In this document: positions 11,697 to 20,641 of the stretch, in pieces
How the letters are laid out: each line of letters starts with the position of its first letter
Position numbering within the stretch: the stretch's first letter is position 1
DNA from: an uncultured Erythrobacter sp.
GTDB lineage: Bacteria; Pseudomonadota; Alphaproteobacteria; Sphingomonadales; Sphingomonadaceae
Direction of reading: 5' to 3'
Length of the DNA: 64,000 nt
NCBI GenBank assembly: GCA_947500645.1
Contig: CANMSD010000001.1
Coordinates: 248,001 to 312,000, forward strand
Program-made: the position numbers and the translations under genes
The notes under the pieces: model-generated
What the model was told of the DNA's origin: nothing
The model's database searches: none
The model's input: the letters and a program-made list of their open reading frames with translations, nothing else

Positions 11697-12341
11697 ATGT
11701 TCTCATCAAAGTTAAGTCCGAGTGATGATCTAATTCGAGTGGCTGACGGCCGCCATTTTGGTACGATATTAGCCGATCCCCCTTGGCAATTCCAAAACCG
11801 GACAGGCAAAGTTGCTCCCGAGCACAAGCGCCTTTCTCGCTATCAGACAATGAAGCTCGAAGAGATATGCGAGCTTCCTGTCGGGGAAGTTTCTGCAGAT
11901 CCCTCGCATCTATATCTCTGGGTACCTAATGCGCTTTTGCCTGACGGTTTGAAGGTCATGGAAGCATGGGGCTATCGCTACGTTTCGAATATCATTTGGC
12001 ACAAAATTCGGAAAGACGGCGGTTCTGATGGACGAGGCGTTGGCTTTTACTTTCGGAATGTGACCGAGGTATTATTATTTGGTGTTCGCGGGAAGAATGC
12101 TCGGACACTGGCACCAGGTCGACGACAGGTAAACATGATCCAATCGCGTAAGCGCGAGCACAGCCGTAAGCCTGATGAGCAATACAAGCTTATTGAAGAA
12201 TGTAGCTGGGGACCTCGACTTGAGCTTTTTAGCCGAGGAACGCGGAAAGGCTGGACCGTTTGGGGAAATCAGGCGGATGATGATTATGAGCCAACTTGGG
12301 ATACTTACAGTTTCAACTCGATGGCTGTTGCTGCGGAATGA
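11697..12341 (+). CDS. MT-A70 family DNA adenine methyltransferase (R-M modification enzyme)
   Basis: N6-adenine methyltransferase of 214 residues. The catalytic motif DPPW is at 27-30, and EHSRKPDEQY at 154-163 is the MT-A70 hallmark near the SAM pocket. The stop overlaps the start of the endonuclease gene (ATGA), coupling modification to restriction. Base composition is clearly more AT-rich than the flanks and codon use is unlike its neighbours, which indicates horizontal acquisition. The start is ATG 11697; an ATG at 11678 is in another frame and closes quickly. Recognition specificity cannot be read from the sequence; a GATC-containing site is a guess from the partner's family. Confidence 0.9.
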   Translation: MFSSKLSPSDDLIRVADGRHFGTILADPPWQFQNRTGKVAPEHKRLSRYQTMKLEEICELPVGEVSADPSHLYLWVPNALLPDGLKVMEAWGYRYVSNIIWHKIRKDGGSDGRGVGFYFRNVTEVLLFGVRGKNARTLAPGRRQVNMIQSRKREHSRKPDEQYKLIEECSWGPRLELFSRGTRKGWTVWGNQADDDYEPTWDTYSFNSMAVAAE

Positions 12342-13075
12342 GCACTGACTTGGGCGGTGACGTTGGTGATGTCTCCAGCGGCAAGGCGGCGGATCACCAT
12401 GCTCTGGTTGAGAGGGTTTTTGAGCCGGAATTGCTTGAAAAATTTGAGATTTTTAGCTATCGTAACGCGGCCACAATTCTGTCCGAAAGCTTTCCCGACC
12501 ACTTTTCGAACTTGGTCCAGACTCTGAGGAATTTCGAAATCTCTGAGGAGATGATTCGAACTCCAGGAGGGAACAAAGGACCAATCGCTAAGTATGTTGA
12601 TACGCTTTTTGACGAAGCAGATGGTTGGCAAGAGTCTCGGATTGCTGCTGACCTACACGTGCGACTCATGGACGCGAAGAAGAAAGATGCCGTCCTTGAT
12701 GAATATGTCAGAGAGGGTTTTTTAGATGGTCACCGGATAGATTTCTTGAATGGGAGGGTTGCACTCGATCTTGAGTGGAATAGCAAAGATCAGACTTACG
12801 ATAGAGATCTCTACGCTTTTTCAGCCTTTTATGAAGCGGGAGCGATTGACGTAGGGGTTCTGCTAACGAGAGGATCATCTCTCGATACTGACTTTTTTAG
12901 AAGCCTCGGAAAAGTTCTGAAGAAGGATGGATCAGAGGGAACTGAAGAGGTTTACAAGAAGTTTGGAGCATCGACGACTTGGATGGGAAAGCTGCTGTAT
13001 CGTCTAGATGCTGGCCGGAATGGCGGATGCCCTGTGCTTGCTATTGGTATTACGCCAAACTGCGTTCTAGAGTAA
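12338..13075 (+). CDS. BglII/BstYI-family type II restriction endonuclease
   Basis: Predicted restriction enzyme of 245 residues. ATG 12338 overlaps the methyltransferase stop; an earlier in-frame start at 12296 would lie inside the methyltransferase. The core at about 133-158 (HRIDFLNGRVALDLEWNSKD followed by a DRDLYAF-like stretch) matches the block I know from BglII/BstYI-family nucleases. Candidate acidic catalytic residues are D135, D144 and E146. Family members cut RGATCY-like sites; the actual site here is unknown. It is AT-rich like its partner. No controller (C) protein is visible, so control may rest on translational coupling. Confidence 0.82.
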   Translation: MSTDLGGDVGDVSSGKAADHHALVERVFEPELLEKFEIFSYRNAATILSESFPDHFSNLVQTLRNFEISEEMIRTPGGNKGPIAKYVDTLFDEADGWQESRIAADLHVRLMDAKKKDAVLDEYVREGFLDGHRIDFLNGRVALDLEWNSKDQTYDRDLYAFSAFYEAGAIDVGVLLTRGSSLDTDFFRSLGKVLKKDGSEGTEEVYKKFGASTTWMGKLLYRLDAGRNGGCPVLAIGITPNCVLE

Positions 13076-13250
13076 TTTTGGAACCCTAATTCCATTTTGA
13101 ATTTACCTATAGTGCTTTTGACTTGAAGCCACAGACTCTCGTTTTCCTACACGTCATAATTTCTATAACTGGTCCGGTTCCCTGAGTTAAGTTTCGTAGG
13201 CGAACCATGTACGACCCCTCCCAAAAGCTCCCGCAAAGTCCCTATCCGCT

Positions 13251-13400
13251 GTGCCCGGTGATCCCGAGCCGCGCAATCACGCGCGCGACTGGCTGAGCCA
13301 TGTCGAGGCTGGGCGCATCGGCAGCGGTCCCGCCTCAACCACCCGGCACTTGCGCCGCCATGTCCGCAATGAGCTGACGGTGTTGGGGAGGGTGGTTTGA
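13251..13400 (+). CDS. Possible small ORF or frameshift remnant
   Basis: From GTG 13251 a 49-residue frame runs to TGA 13400. Part of its translation is HARDWLSHVEAGRIGSGP, and it ends in LRRHVRNELTVLGRVV. An ATG at 13207 in a different frame starts a short peptide (MYDPSQKLPQSPYP) that stops at about 13294. A frameshift near 13240-13250 would join the two. A good terminator begins 11 nt after the stop, which is the main support for a real gene. I do not recognise the product. Confidence 0.33.
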   Translation: MPGDPEPRNHARDWLSHVEAGRIGSGPASTTRHLRRHVRNELTVLGRVV

Positions 13401-13410
13401 GTTATTTTTT

Positions 13411-13431
13411 ACGCCCTCAGGCGCCGGGCGT
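13411..13431 (+). terminator. Intrinsic terminator after the small ORF
   Basis: ACGCCC and GGGCGT form a stem that is followed by TTTGTTTGTTT. It closes transcription from the small ORF and/or the R-M island. Confidence 0.7.
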
Positions 13432-13568
13432 TTTGTTTGTTTAGCCTCAAGCGCCGGCGCTCACATCCGTTCGCTTGGCTATCCTCCGCGCAAAGCGCTC
13501 CGGGCGGCCGGTCGGCCTTGCGGCGCTGCGCGCCGTGCTCCGCCACCAAGCCAGAGACAGGGTGCCAA

Positions 13569-13634
13569 GGCTCTTGGCGCAACCTAGCTACCTCGCACCA
13601 AGAACCTTGGCGCAATCTCTCAATCTCGCTCCAA
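13569..13634. repeat. 33-bp imperfect tandem repeat, units A and B
   Basis: Two adjacent 33-nt units share a CTTGGCGCAA core and end in CTCGC(A/T)CCAA. The same unit recurs in a second pair at 13790-13855. The period is a multiple of three, so the minus strand reads as an 11-residue repeat of the type RLRQ..W. There are no spacers, so this is not CRISPR. Confidence 0.7.
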
Positions 13635-13789
13635 AACGCGAGCCGCATATGTTCTTTGCTCCGCAAGCGCATCCGCGCTCGCGATTTCCTCGCTCATGCG
13701 ACCTGAAGGTCGCGTCGCTGCGGGCGGCCACTTGGCCTTGCGGTCGCTTCGCGACCGAAATCAGCTCTCACCCATCAACCTGGCACCAA

Positions 13790-13855
13790 GAGACTCTGCG
13801 CACTCCCTCGACCTCGCACAAAGACGCTTGGAGCAACCTCGCAACCGTGTCGCGG
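13790..13855. repeat. 33-bp imperfect tandem repeat, units C and D
   Basis: This is a second pair of the same 33-nt unit, about 155 nt downstream of the first and more diverged (GACGCTTGGAGCAACCTCGC in unit D). The region between the pairs holds short GC-rich palindromes such as CGGTCGC-TTC-GCGACCG at 13741-13757. I see no gene between 13432 and 13983. Confidence 0.65.
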
Positions 13856-13983
13856 AGCACGGCCCGATAGGGCCGCAAGGGCGCACGCCCGCCCGCAGCG
13901 ATGCGATCTTTGATCGCGTGAGCGAGGAAAGCCGAGGGGCCGGATGGCCCCGCTGGCGTTTGAAGCCTCAATAAGGAAAATAG

Positions 13984-15057
13984 ATGTCCGAATTACTTCC
14001 CGTCCCTCTGAAATCCGCTCGTTCTTCCATCCTGACGCCGGACCGCAAGGCGGCTTTCCTCGAAAAGCTCGCGCTGTTCGGCAATGTCCGCCTGTCGTGC
14101 AAGGCGGCGTGCGTCTCTGCCCAGACCGCCTATCGCGCGCGGCGCCAGTCCCCCGCTTTTCAGCGCGCCTGGGATGCGGCTTTGCTCGCGGCGCGCACCC
14201 ATGCCGAGCAGGAGCTGGCCGATCGCGCGATCAACGGCGTGGAGGAGGCGGTCTATTATCACGGAGAGGAGGTGGCGCGGCGACGGCGATACGACGCGCG
14301 GCTGTTGCTGGCGCATCTGGGGCGGCTCGACCGGTTGGCGGAGCGGGTGGATGTGGCCGCCACTCTGCCGCATCTCGACGAGCAGATCGATGCGCTGAAA
14401 CGCGGTGAGGAATTGCCGGAGGATGCTGGCGATGGTTCTACACCGCGCGCCCTTCGACAGGCTCAGGATGAACGGTTTTCTTCGGAGGATGCGGTGGCGG
14501 TGCGCTCTGACGAGGGGGCGGAAAAAGATCCTCAGGACAGTGTTCCATGTGTTCCATCAAACGGGGCGGATGCGGATTGTGAAGAGGTGGATGAGCCGGA
14601 GGGGCTGGGGTCGGATGACCCCATGTGGCTGGGCAATCGACTCGAACGGATGGATGCGGCGCGACCGGCGGGGGCCTTGCAACCATACCAACTGGCGAAT
14701 GCGCGGTTTGACGCGGGCGATGTGGAGGCGGCGCAGCTCTATGCCTTCGAAGCGGGCGAGGCGGAGTGGTGGCTGGCGATGCCGGATGAAGGGACGCGCT
14801 CAAGTAGCGTGAGCGGTAGCGCAGAATGGACGCGCTCAAGTAGCGTGAGCGGTAGCGCGGACAAACACGCGCTACTTGGCGACGAGCTCCATGTCGACGC
14901 GGGCGTGGCCGCGGCTGATCATGCCGATCTGCTGGGCGGCCGCGCGGCTGAGGTCGATCACGCGGCCCCGGATGAACGGACCGCGGTCGTTGATGCGGAC
15001 GGTGACGGAGCGTCCGTTGCGCGGGTTGGTCACCTTCACGAGGCTGCCGAACGGTAG
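13984..15057 (+). CDS. Hypothetical protein with terminase-small-subunit-like HTH; C-terminal part doubtful
   Basis: The N-terminal about 125 residues look like a genuine protein: [20 protein letters not shown] followed by an Ala/Cys/Arg-rich helix-turn-helix-like segment, reminiscent of small terminase subunits or related DNA-binding proteins. Downstream the frame passes through a REP-like insertion (14451-14475) and a 36-bp tandem duplication (14792-14858). It then runs antisense to rlpA for its last 62 codons. That last part is probably not functional sequence, and the original stop may have been lost. AATAAGGAAAATAG precedes the ATG. I do not recognise a function. Confidence 0.55.
   Translation: MSELLPVPLKSARSSILTPDRKAAFLEKLALFGNVRLSCKAACVSAQTAYRARRQSPAFQRAWDAALLAARTHAEQELADRAINGVEEAVYYHGEEVARRRRYDARLLLAHLGRLDRLAERVDVAATLPHLDEQIDALKRGEELPEDAGDGSTPRALRQAQDERFSSEDAVAVRSDEGAEKDPQDSVPCVPSNGADADCEEVDEPEGLGSDDPMWLGNRLERMDAARPAGALQPYQLANARFDAGDVEAAQLYAFEAGEAEWWLAMPDEGTRSSSVSGSAEWTRSSSVSGSADKHALLGDELHVDAGVAAADHADLLGGRAAEVDHAAPDERTAVVDADGDGASVARVGHLHEAAER
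14451..14475. repeat. REP-like dispersed repeat inserted in a coding frame
   Basis: The core TTCGACAGGCTCAGGATGAA closely matches a widespread bacterial intergenic repeat that I know in the form TTCGACAAGCTCAGGACGAA. Here it sits inside the HTH-protein gene without breaking the frame. Confidence 0.65.
14792..14858. repeat. Perfect 31-bp direct repeat, period 36
   Basis: Two identical 31-nt copies (14792-14822 and 14828-14858) each contain the inverted repeat CGCTCA...TGAGCG. In frame they add the motif [10 protein letters not shown] twice. They lie just before the convergent end of rlpA and may be a small hairpin element. Confidence 0.8.
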
Positions 15058-15414
15058 CGTCTTGTGAGCGGCCGTCATGGCGCGCATGTTGAAGCGCTCT
15101 CCATTCGCGGTGCGGCGGCCATGGAAGCGGCGGCCGTAATAGGAGGCGATGCCGCTGCCGAGGTTGCGGATACTGCGCGGCTCTGGCTCTGCGGGGGCTT
15201 CGAAGGTGGAGAGGTCGACCGCGCCGGGTGGGACCTCGATCGGAGTCGGCGGCACCTTGAAGGGGGCGAACTGCGCGGCGAAGGTGTTGGTCTCTGCGGG
15301 AGGCTGGGTTTCGGCGTCCTCAGGCTGCGCGGATGTGCTGACAGGTATGACGGCGAGCGCGACCAGCGCCAAGCCGGTGCGCAGCGTGCGAAGTCGCTTT
15401 CCTACCCCTCCCAT
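14872..15414 (-). CDS. rlpA: RlpA-like septal ring lytic transglycosylase
   Basis: Secreted double-psi beta-barrel protein of 180 residues. ATG 15414 ([20 protein letters not shown]) begins a signal peptide ending near TSAQ; the longer open frame up to 15660 is unlikely to be translated. The RlpA core is clear: [19 protein letters not shown], then a [17 protein letters not shown] stretch and INDRGPF, with a DLSRAAA helix. The family cleaves naked glycan strands at the division site in Pseudomonas. There is no C-terminal SPOR domain. Its 3' end overlaps an opposing ORF. Confidence 0.9.
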   Translation of the reverse strand: MGGVGKRLRTLRTGLALVALAVIPVSTSAQPEDAETQPPAETNTFAAQFAPFKVPPTPIEVPPGAVDLSTFEAPAEPEPRSIRNLGSGIASYYGRRFHGRRTANGERFNMRAMTAAHKTLPFGSLVKVTNPRNGRSVTVRINDRGPFIRGRVIDLSRAAAQQIGMISRGHARVDMELVAK

Positions 15415-15552
15415 AACGGGCGATATGTACTCTTTGAGGGTCGGTGCGCACAATCGGCCCAACCTCTGGTGAACCGTTTTGACACTCGTTTGAGCGTATC
15501 CTGCGCCCGATCCTGGCTCTTTGACATCGCTGGAAGTTGTCGCGGAAAGGGT

Positions 15553-15585
15553 AGCGCCCAAAGCAAACGAAGCGCCCAAAGCAAA
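15553..15585. repeat. 15-bp direct repeat, period 18
   Basis: AGCGCCCAAAGCAAA occurs at 15553-15567 and again at 15571-15585, directly beside a terminator hairpin. Its role is unknown. Confidence 0.75.
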
Positions 15586-15611
15586 TGGGGCCGGCATTAC
15601 TGCCGACCCCA
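15586..15611 (-). terminator. Intrinsic terminator of an unidentified leftward transcript
   Basis: TGGGG-x-CGGCA pairs with TGCCG-x-CCCCA around a TTAC loop. On the minus strand it is followed by TTTGCTTTGG. It lies about 610 nt beyond the argG stop and before rlpA. Confidence 0.72.
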
Positions 15612-16224
15612 CTCTTACCGTCGCGTGGGCGTCTTGATTGGCGAACCTCACAAGACACACTTGGCGTCCGATGTCTCACCTCTGCACCGAAGTGCAGTGG
15701 ATTTTGTCACCAGCGCTCGCGCCGGCATCCAGCATCCACTTGCGAGCAGCCTCGACTTTCTTGGACCGAAGTCCCTGTCCGTCTCCTCTGCTCCTTGGGC
15801 GGAGCTGAGACCATCAATCTGTTATGCCTTCGTTCTCAAACGGCTGATCCGGGCAAGCCCTTCTCATCCTCGATCAAAGACCAAATTGTTGGCCATCCGA
15901 TGGATCTGCTTCGCGATCTCTTCAAACGATCCAGCGCACCTCCAGCCGAAGCCTTCACCTTGCTGTCTCTCAAAGTTCGCGTGGACAATCACCATCGCGT
16001 CGATTGTTTGGTAAAGTTCTTAAAAACAGTGCCTTGCGGCTCTCTTCTCAATCTCTTTTCCGCCCTTTCGATGATTAGAGAATGCGTCGTCAGACCGAGT
16101 CGCGCAAGGCTGGCAACCCCGACTTATCCACTTTTCCTCAGATCACTTGTGGAGGGGAGTGGAAAAGTCATCCGTTCGTCGCAAACGTCATCGGGCCTTC
16201 ACAAAGTGAGCCGCGACATCGCGA
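15612..16224 (-). other. Gap between argG and rlpA without a convincing gene
   Basis: A 43-codon frame on the minus strand (15995-15864, starting MVIVHANFERQ) is the most coding-like piece. A long plus-strand frame (15585-16265) is rich in Ser, Cys and Arg and has no ribosome-binding site. TTATCCACT near 16123-16131 is one base from a DnaA box, but it is isolated. CTGCAC-TTCG-GTGCAG at 15693-15708 (by line count about 15682-15697) is a small hairpin. The segment may encode an RNA. Confidence 0.4.
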
Positions 16225-17457
<1,233 letters not shown>

Positions 17458-17569
17458 GCGCAAAAGCTCCTTTGAGACGCCGCGCGGCTAGCAGCGACGA
17501 GGGCGAGGGGCAATGGCTGAAAGTCGCTTGGGTGCGCTCAAGCTTGCGGAATAAGGGTTTGCTCACGAT

Positions 17570-18982
17570 ATGCCGTCAGACAAGGGGTCGGAGGGATACG
17601 AATTCATGGACGCTGAAGCGCCGCAAAAGGCCAAGAAGAGCATGTGGGGGCAGGCGCGCGAATTGGCGCAGATGGCCCCGCCGGAGCGCAATCGTTGGGT
17701 CGATTTCCTACGCGCAATGTCGATCATGGCCGTCGTGATCGGCCATTGGCTGGTCGCAGCGCCCTACATCGACGGATCAGGAGAGGTGCAAGGCGGACAT
17801 CTGCTCGGCATCTTGCCTTGGTCGCAGTGGCTCACTTGGGGCTTCCAGGTTATGCCGATCTTCTTCCTGGTCGGAGGTTATTCCAACGGCGTCAGCTGGG
17901 CCGCGCAAATACGCAAGGCAGAGGAAAGCGCGACCGGCGTCTATCGCGATTGGTTCGCCTCGCGCGTGCAGAGGCTCATTACGCCGGTGTTCCCGGTACT
18001 GCTGCTATGGGCGGTGATTGCGGTCGGCATGACGCAAGCCGGGATGGACCGCGATCAGGTGAAAATGGCGACGCAACTGGCGCTCGTGCCGGTGTGGTTC
18101 CTCGCGGTTTATCTGCTGGTCACCGCACTAACGCCGCTCTCGTTCAAGGCGTGGAAGCGTTTCGGCTTTGGCAGCTTTGCGGCGCTGGCGGTGGCTGCGA
18201 TTGTGATCGATTGGCTGACGCTGTCGCGAGGCGTATCGTACATCAATTTCATCAACTTCCTGTTCGTCTGGGTTGGTATCCACCAGCTTGGCTACGCTTG
18301 GAAGGACGGTGCCCTTGGTAAGCCAGCGGTCGCGGTCGCCGTATTCCTTATCGGGCTCGCTGTGCTGTTCGGCCTGACCGTCTATGGGCCATACCCCGTC
18401 GCGATGATCGGAGTGCCAGGCGCGGAGATCACCAACTCCATGCCGCCCACCATTGCGCTGTTTGCGCTGGGCGTGATGCAGACCGGACTTGTGCTCGCAT
18501 TGGAGCCCAGTGGGCGGCGGATGCTGGAGAACCTCTCGGTCTGGACCGCGACGGTGCTGATGAACGGCATGATTATGACGGTCTATTTGTGGCATCTGAC
18601 GGCATTCGTGCTGGTGATGGTGGGCGCTTGGCTGCTCGGCGGGATCGGGCTGGAGGTGTTCCCCGGCACCGCCGGATGGTGGTTGGCGCGTCCCATCTGG
18701 TTCGCGCTCTACATTCTCGCATTACTTCCCATGATTGCCATCTTCGCGCGGCATGAGCGCAGCTTTGGCCCGATCCGAGGAGGGCGCACGGTGCCGAAGG
18801 TCCGGGTCGTGCTGGGTGTGCTGATGATCTGCGTCGGCCTGGCCATGACCGCAGCGATAAGCATCGCCAGCCCAGAGGGCATCACCGGCGTGCGGTTGTG
18901 GGTGGTCGCGCTGCCATTCCTCGGCGCTGCACTAGTTGGCTTTGGCCCCGCCTATTTTTCAAACAAGCGAAGCGTCACCTAG
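17570..18982 (+). CDS. Acyltransferase 3 family integral membrane protein
   Basis: Protein of 470 residues with about ten hydrophobic segments. The start of the transmembrane domain reads RNRWVDFLRAMSIMAVVIGHW at about 41-61, the acyltransferase-3 signature whose H60 is the usual catalytic histidine. FFLVGGYSNG at about 101-110 is a second family motif. Such enzymes O-acylate sugars, glycans or lipids on the outer side of the inner membrane. No glycan genes are next to it, so the substrate is unknown. It is transcribed away from argG. The start may be ATG 17570 or ATG 17606. Confidence 0.85.
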   Translation: MPSDKGSEGYEFMDAEAPQKAKKSMWGQARELAQMAPPERNRWVDFLRAMSIMAVVIGHWLVAAPYIDGSGEVQGGHLLGILPWSQWLTWGFQVMPIFFLVGGYSNGVSWAAQIRKAEESATGVYRDWFASRVQRLITPVFPVLLLWAVIAVGMTQAGMDRDQVKMATQLALVPVWFLAVYLLVTALTPLSFKAWKRFGFGSFAALAVAAIVIDWLTLSRGVSYINFINFLFVWVGIHQLGYAWKDGALGKPAVAVAVFLIGLAVLFGLTVYGPYPVAMIGVPGAEITNSMPPTIALFALGVMQTGLVLALEPSGRRMLENLSVWTATVLMNGMIMTVYLWHLTAFVLVMVGAWLLGGIGLEVFPGTAGWWLARPIWFALYILALLPMIAIFARHERSFGPIRGGRTVPKVRVVLGVLMICVGLAMTAAISIASPEGITGVRLWVVALPFLGAALVGFGPAYFSNKRSVT

Positions 18983-19162
18983 CGTGTCATCAATCTAGAT
19001 GCCTCGCCAGATTAACGTCTGGTTCAAGGGAAGAGGAGCAACCCGCCGTACAAGGTCGCAGACTCGGGCGGCGAATTGGCCACAAGGATCCAATTCCTGC
19101 TACCATGATGAAACCTGGCCCGCTCGTTTGATGGTGGCCGCGGTTCCGATGGGGGAAGTGCT

Positions 19163-20626
19163 ATGCGGCCTTGGATCCTGTGCCTTGCGATGATGGCGGT
19201 GCCCTTGGCAGTTGCCACGGAAACGACGCCTGCAGCGGCGCAATCGCTTCGTTACAAGGAAAAGCTTCACTATGTCGGAATGTCCTGCGCTCGCATAAAG
19301 AAAGACACTATCGCCTATCCTGCCAGCGAGGTGTTTCTGCATGTGACCTTGGTTTCGGGCACGACGGGGCAGGCGATTGGCATTCCGCTACCGTCCAAAA
19401 ACCGGCCCTACACTCGTGTAACATCCGGCTTCAAAACCACTGCGGGTGGACGTCCCCTGTGGCAGGGCAAGCCACAGGATGTGATGATGCAGGTGGTCAT
19501 GTTTGAACATGACGATGGCGCACCCACGGCGGAACTCGCTTCTGACATTCTCCTGAACCTGGCGATGGCTGTTTACGGGCCGAATGCTCCCAGCGATGGT
19601 GAGGTCACCAAGGTCCGCGACGTTGAGCATGGCGGCCGGTTCCTACGTGGTCTCAATCGGGCTCTCGGCACGGACAACGATCCCATGGGCACTGTTCGGG
19701 TAAACCTGCGGGCAAGCGAATGGAGCAGGGCACCGCTCAAGGAAAGCAATGGCTTTCGCTATCATTTCGCAACACGGCACCGAAAGAACGAAGCTGATTG
19801 CCGGGCCTATTTCCGCTTCACCCAAGGTGACACGTACCGTGTGGCGCGTCAGGAGAGGCCGACAAATCCGGCCCCCACAAGGCGCGATTATACGCAGACC
19901 GACGAAGGTTATCCGCCGCAGGACTTGCCGCCCGAAGAAGATCCATATCTTGAAGGGCGTTTGCCTGAACCGGCTCCACCACCACCATCAATCGAGCCGC
20001 CCAGATATAATTACGGATATCGGGTCGGCATCAAGAACCTATGCCGCGAACCGATTTCGGTGGCCTATGCCTATCTTGATGAAAACAATGTCTGGACCAA
20101 ACGCGGTTGGCGGAACATCGGGCCTCGCAAGACCGAAATGCTCGATCACTATGTCGGTGCGAACGAGCTAGCCGTTCATTCAACCGTTGGTGCCTTGCGC
20201 GGGCAGGACTGGTCTGGGCGCCGCACCAATATCAGTGTCGACAATACAGCATTCAAAGCACCTATGGATACAGGTCTTTCCGGCGATGGCCTACGAGAGG
20301 TTCCCTTCCAAATCGCAGAATGGCGGGCAAACGACCTGAAACCGGTCGTGCGGATCGACTATTGTGGCAGCGTTCGCTGGGGTAAATGGACCAAACCCGC
20401 TCAGGAGCGAAAACCCGATCCCGTGCCGCAGCCTGTTGTGCTGCAAGTCAATCCGCGACCTGAGCCGGAACAACCCAAAGTCATTGCTGTTGAGCCTCCA
20501 CCTCAGTCGAACGAGCCGCGTCAACCGGCAGAGTGCACCGATACATCTCAGTTGCCTGAAAGAGAACTTGAACGCCTTCAGCAGATGGAAGCGCGTGGCG
20601 CCGTAAAACTCTGTCCCCGAAAATAG
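19163..20626 (+). CDS. Exported hypothetical protein with Pro-rich linkers and a DUF1036-like segment
   Basis: Protein of 487 residues with a signal peptide (MRPWILCLAMMAVPLAVA, cleaved near AAAQ). The first about 215 residues form one domain of unknown type. A Pro/Glu-rich linker follows (about 225-280), then a second domain at about 285-415. That second domain opens with IKNLCREPISVAYAYLD and has KRGWRNIGP, resembling DUF1036 proteins, in which a Cys, an aromatic pattern and a GWW motif recur. The C-terminal tail is again Pro/Glu-rich. GGGGGAAG precedes the ATG. Function is unknown; a periplasmic or outer-membrane location is likely. Confidence 0.7.
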   Translation: MRPWILCLAMMAVPLAVATETTPAAAQSLRYKEKLHYVGMSCARIKKDTIAYPASEVFLHVTLVSGTTGQAIGIPLPSKNRPYTRVTSGFKTTAGGRPLWQGKPQDVMMQVVMFEHDDGAPTAELASDILLNLAMAVYGPNAPSDGEVTKVRDVEHGGRFLRGLNRALGTDNDPMGTVRVNLRASEWSRAPLKESNGFRYHFATRHRKNEADCRAYFRFTQGDTYRVARQERPTNPAPTRRDYTQTDEGYPPQDLPPEEDPYLEGRLPEPAPPPPSIEPPRYNYGYRVGIKNLCREPISVAYAYLDENNVWTKRGWRNIGPRKTEMLDHYVGANELAVHSTVGALRGQDWSGRRTNISVDNTAFKAPMDTGLSGDGLREVPFQIAEWRANDLKPVVRIDYCGSVRWGKWTKPAQERKPDPVPQPVVLQVNPRPEPEQPKVIAVEPPPQSNEPRQPAECTDTSQLPERELERLQQMEARGAVKLCPRK

Positions 20627-20641
20627 CGCCGCCTAACTGCG

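Noticed and set aside
13569..13855. CRISPR array
   Set aside because: Repeat units are directly adjacent and imperfect, without spacers, and no cas genes are present.
15853..15905. Leftward tmRNA tag-like peptide (ANNLVFDRG followed by stop)
   Set aside because: Does not end in the usual Ala-Ala degradation tag, and no tRNA-like acceptor or T-arm is nearby.
16123..16131. Near-match to a DnaA box (TTATCCACT)
   Set aside because: Single imperfect site, with no cluster of boxes and no origin-linked genes nearby.
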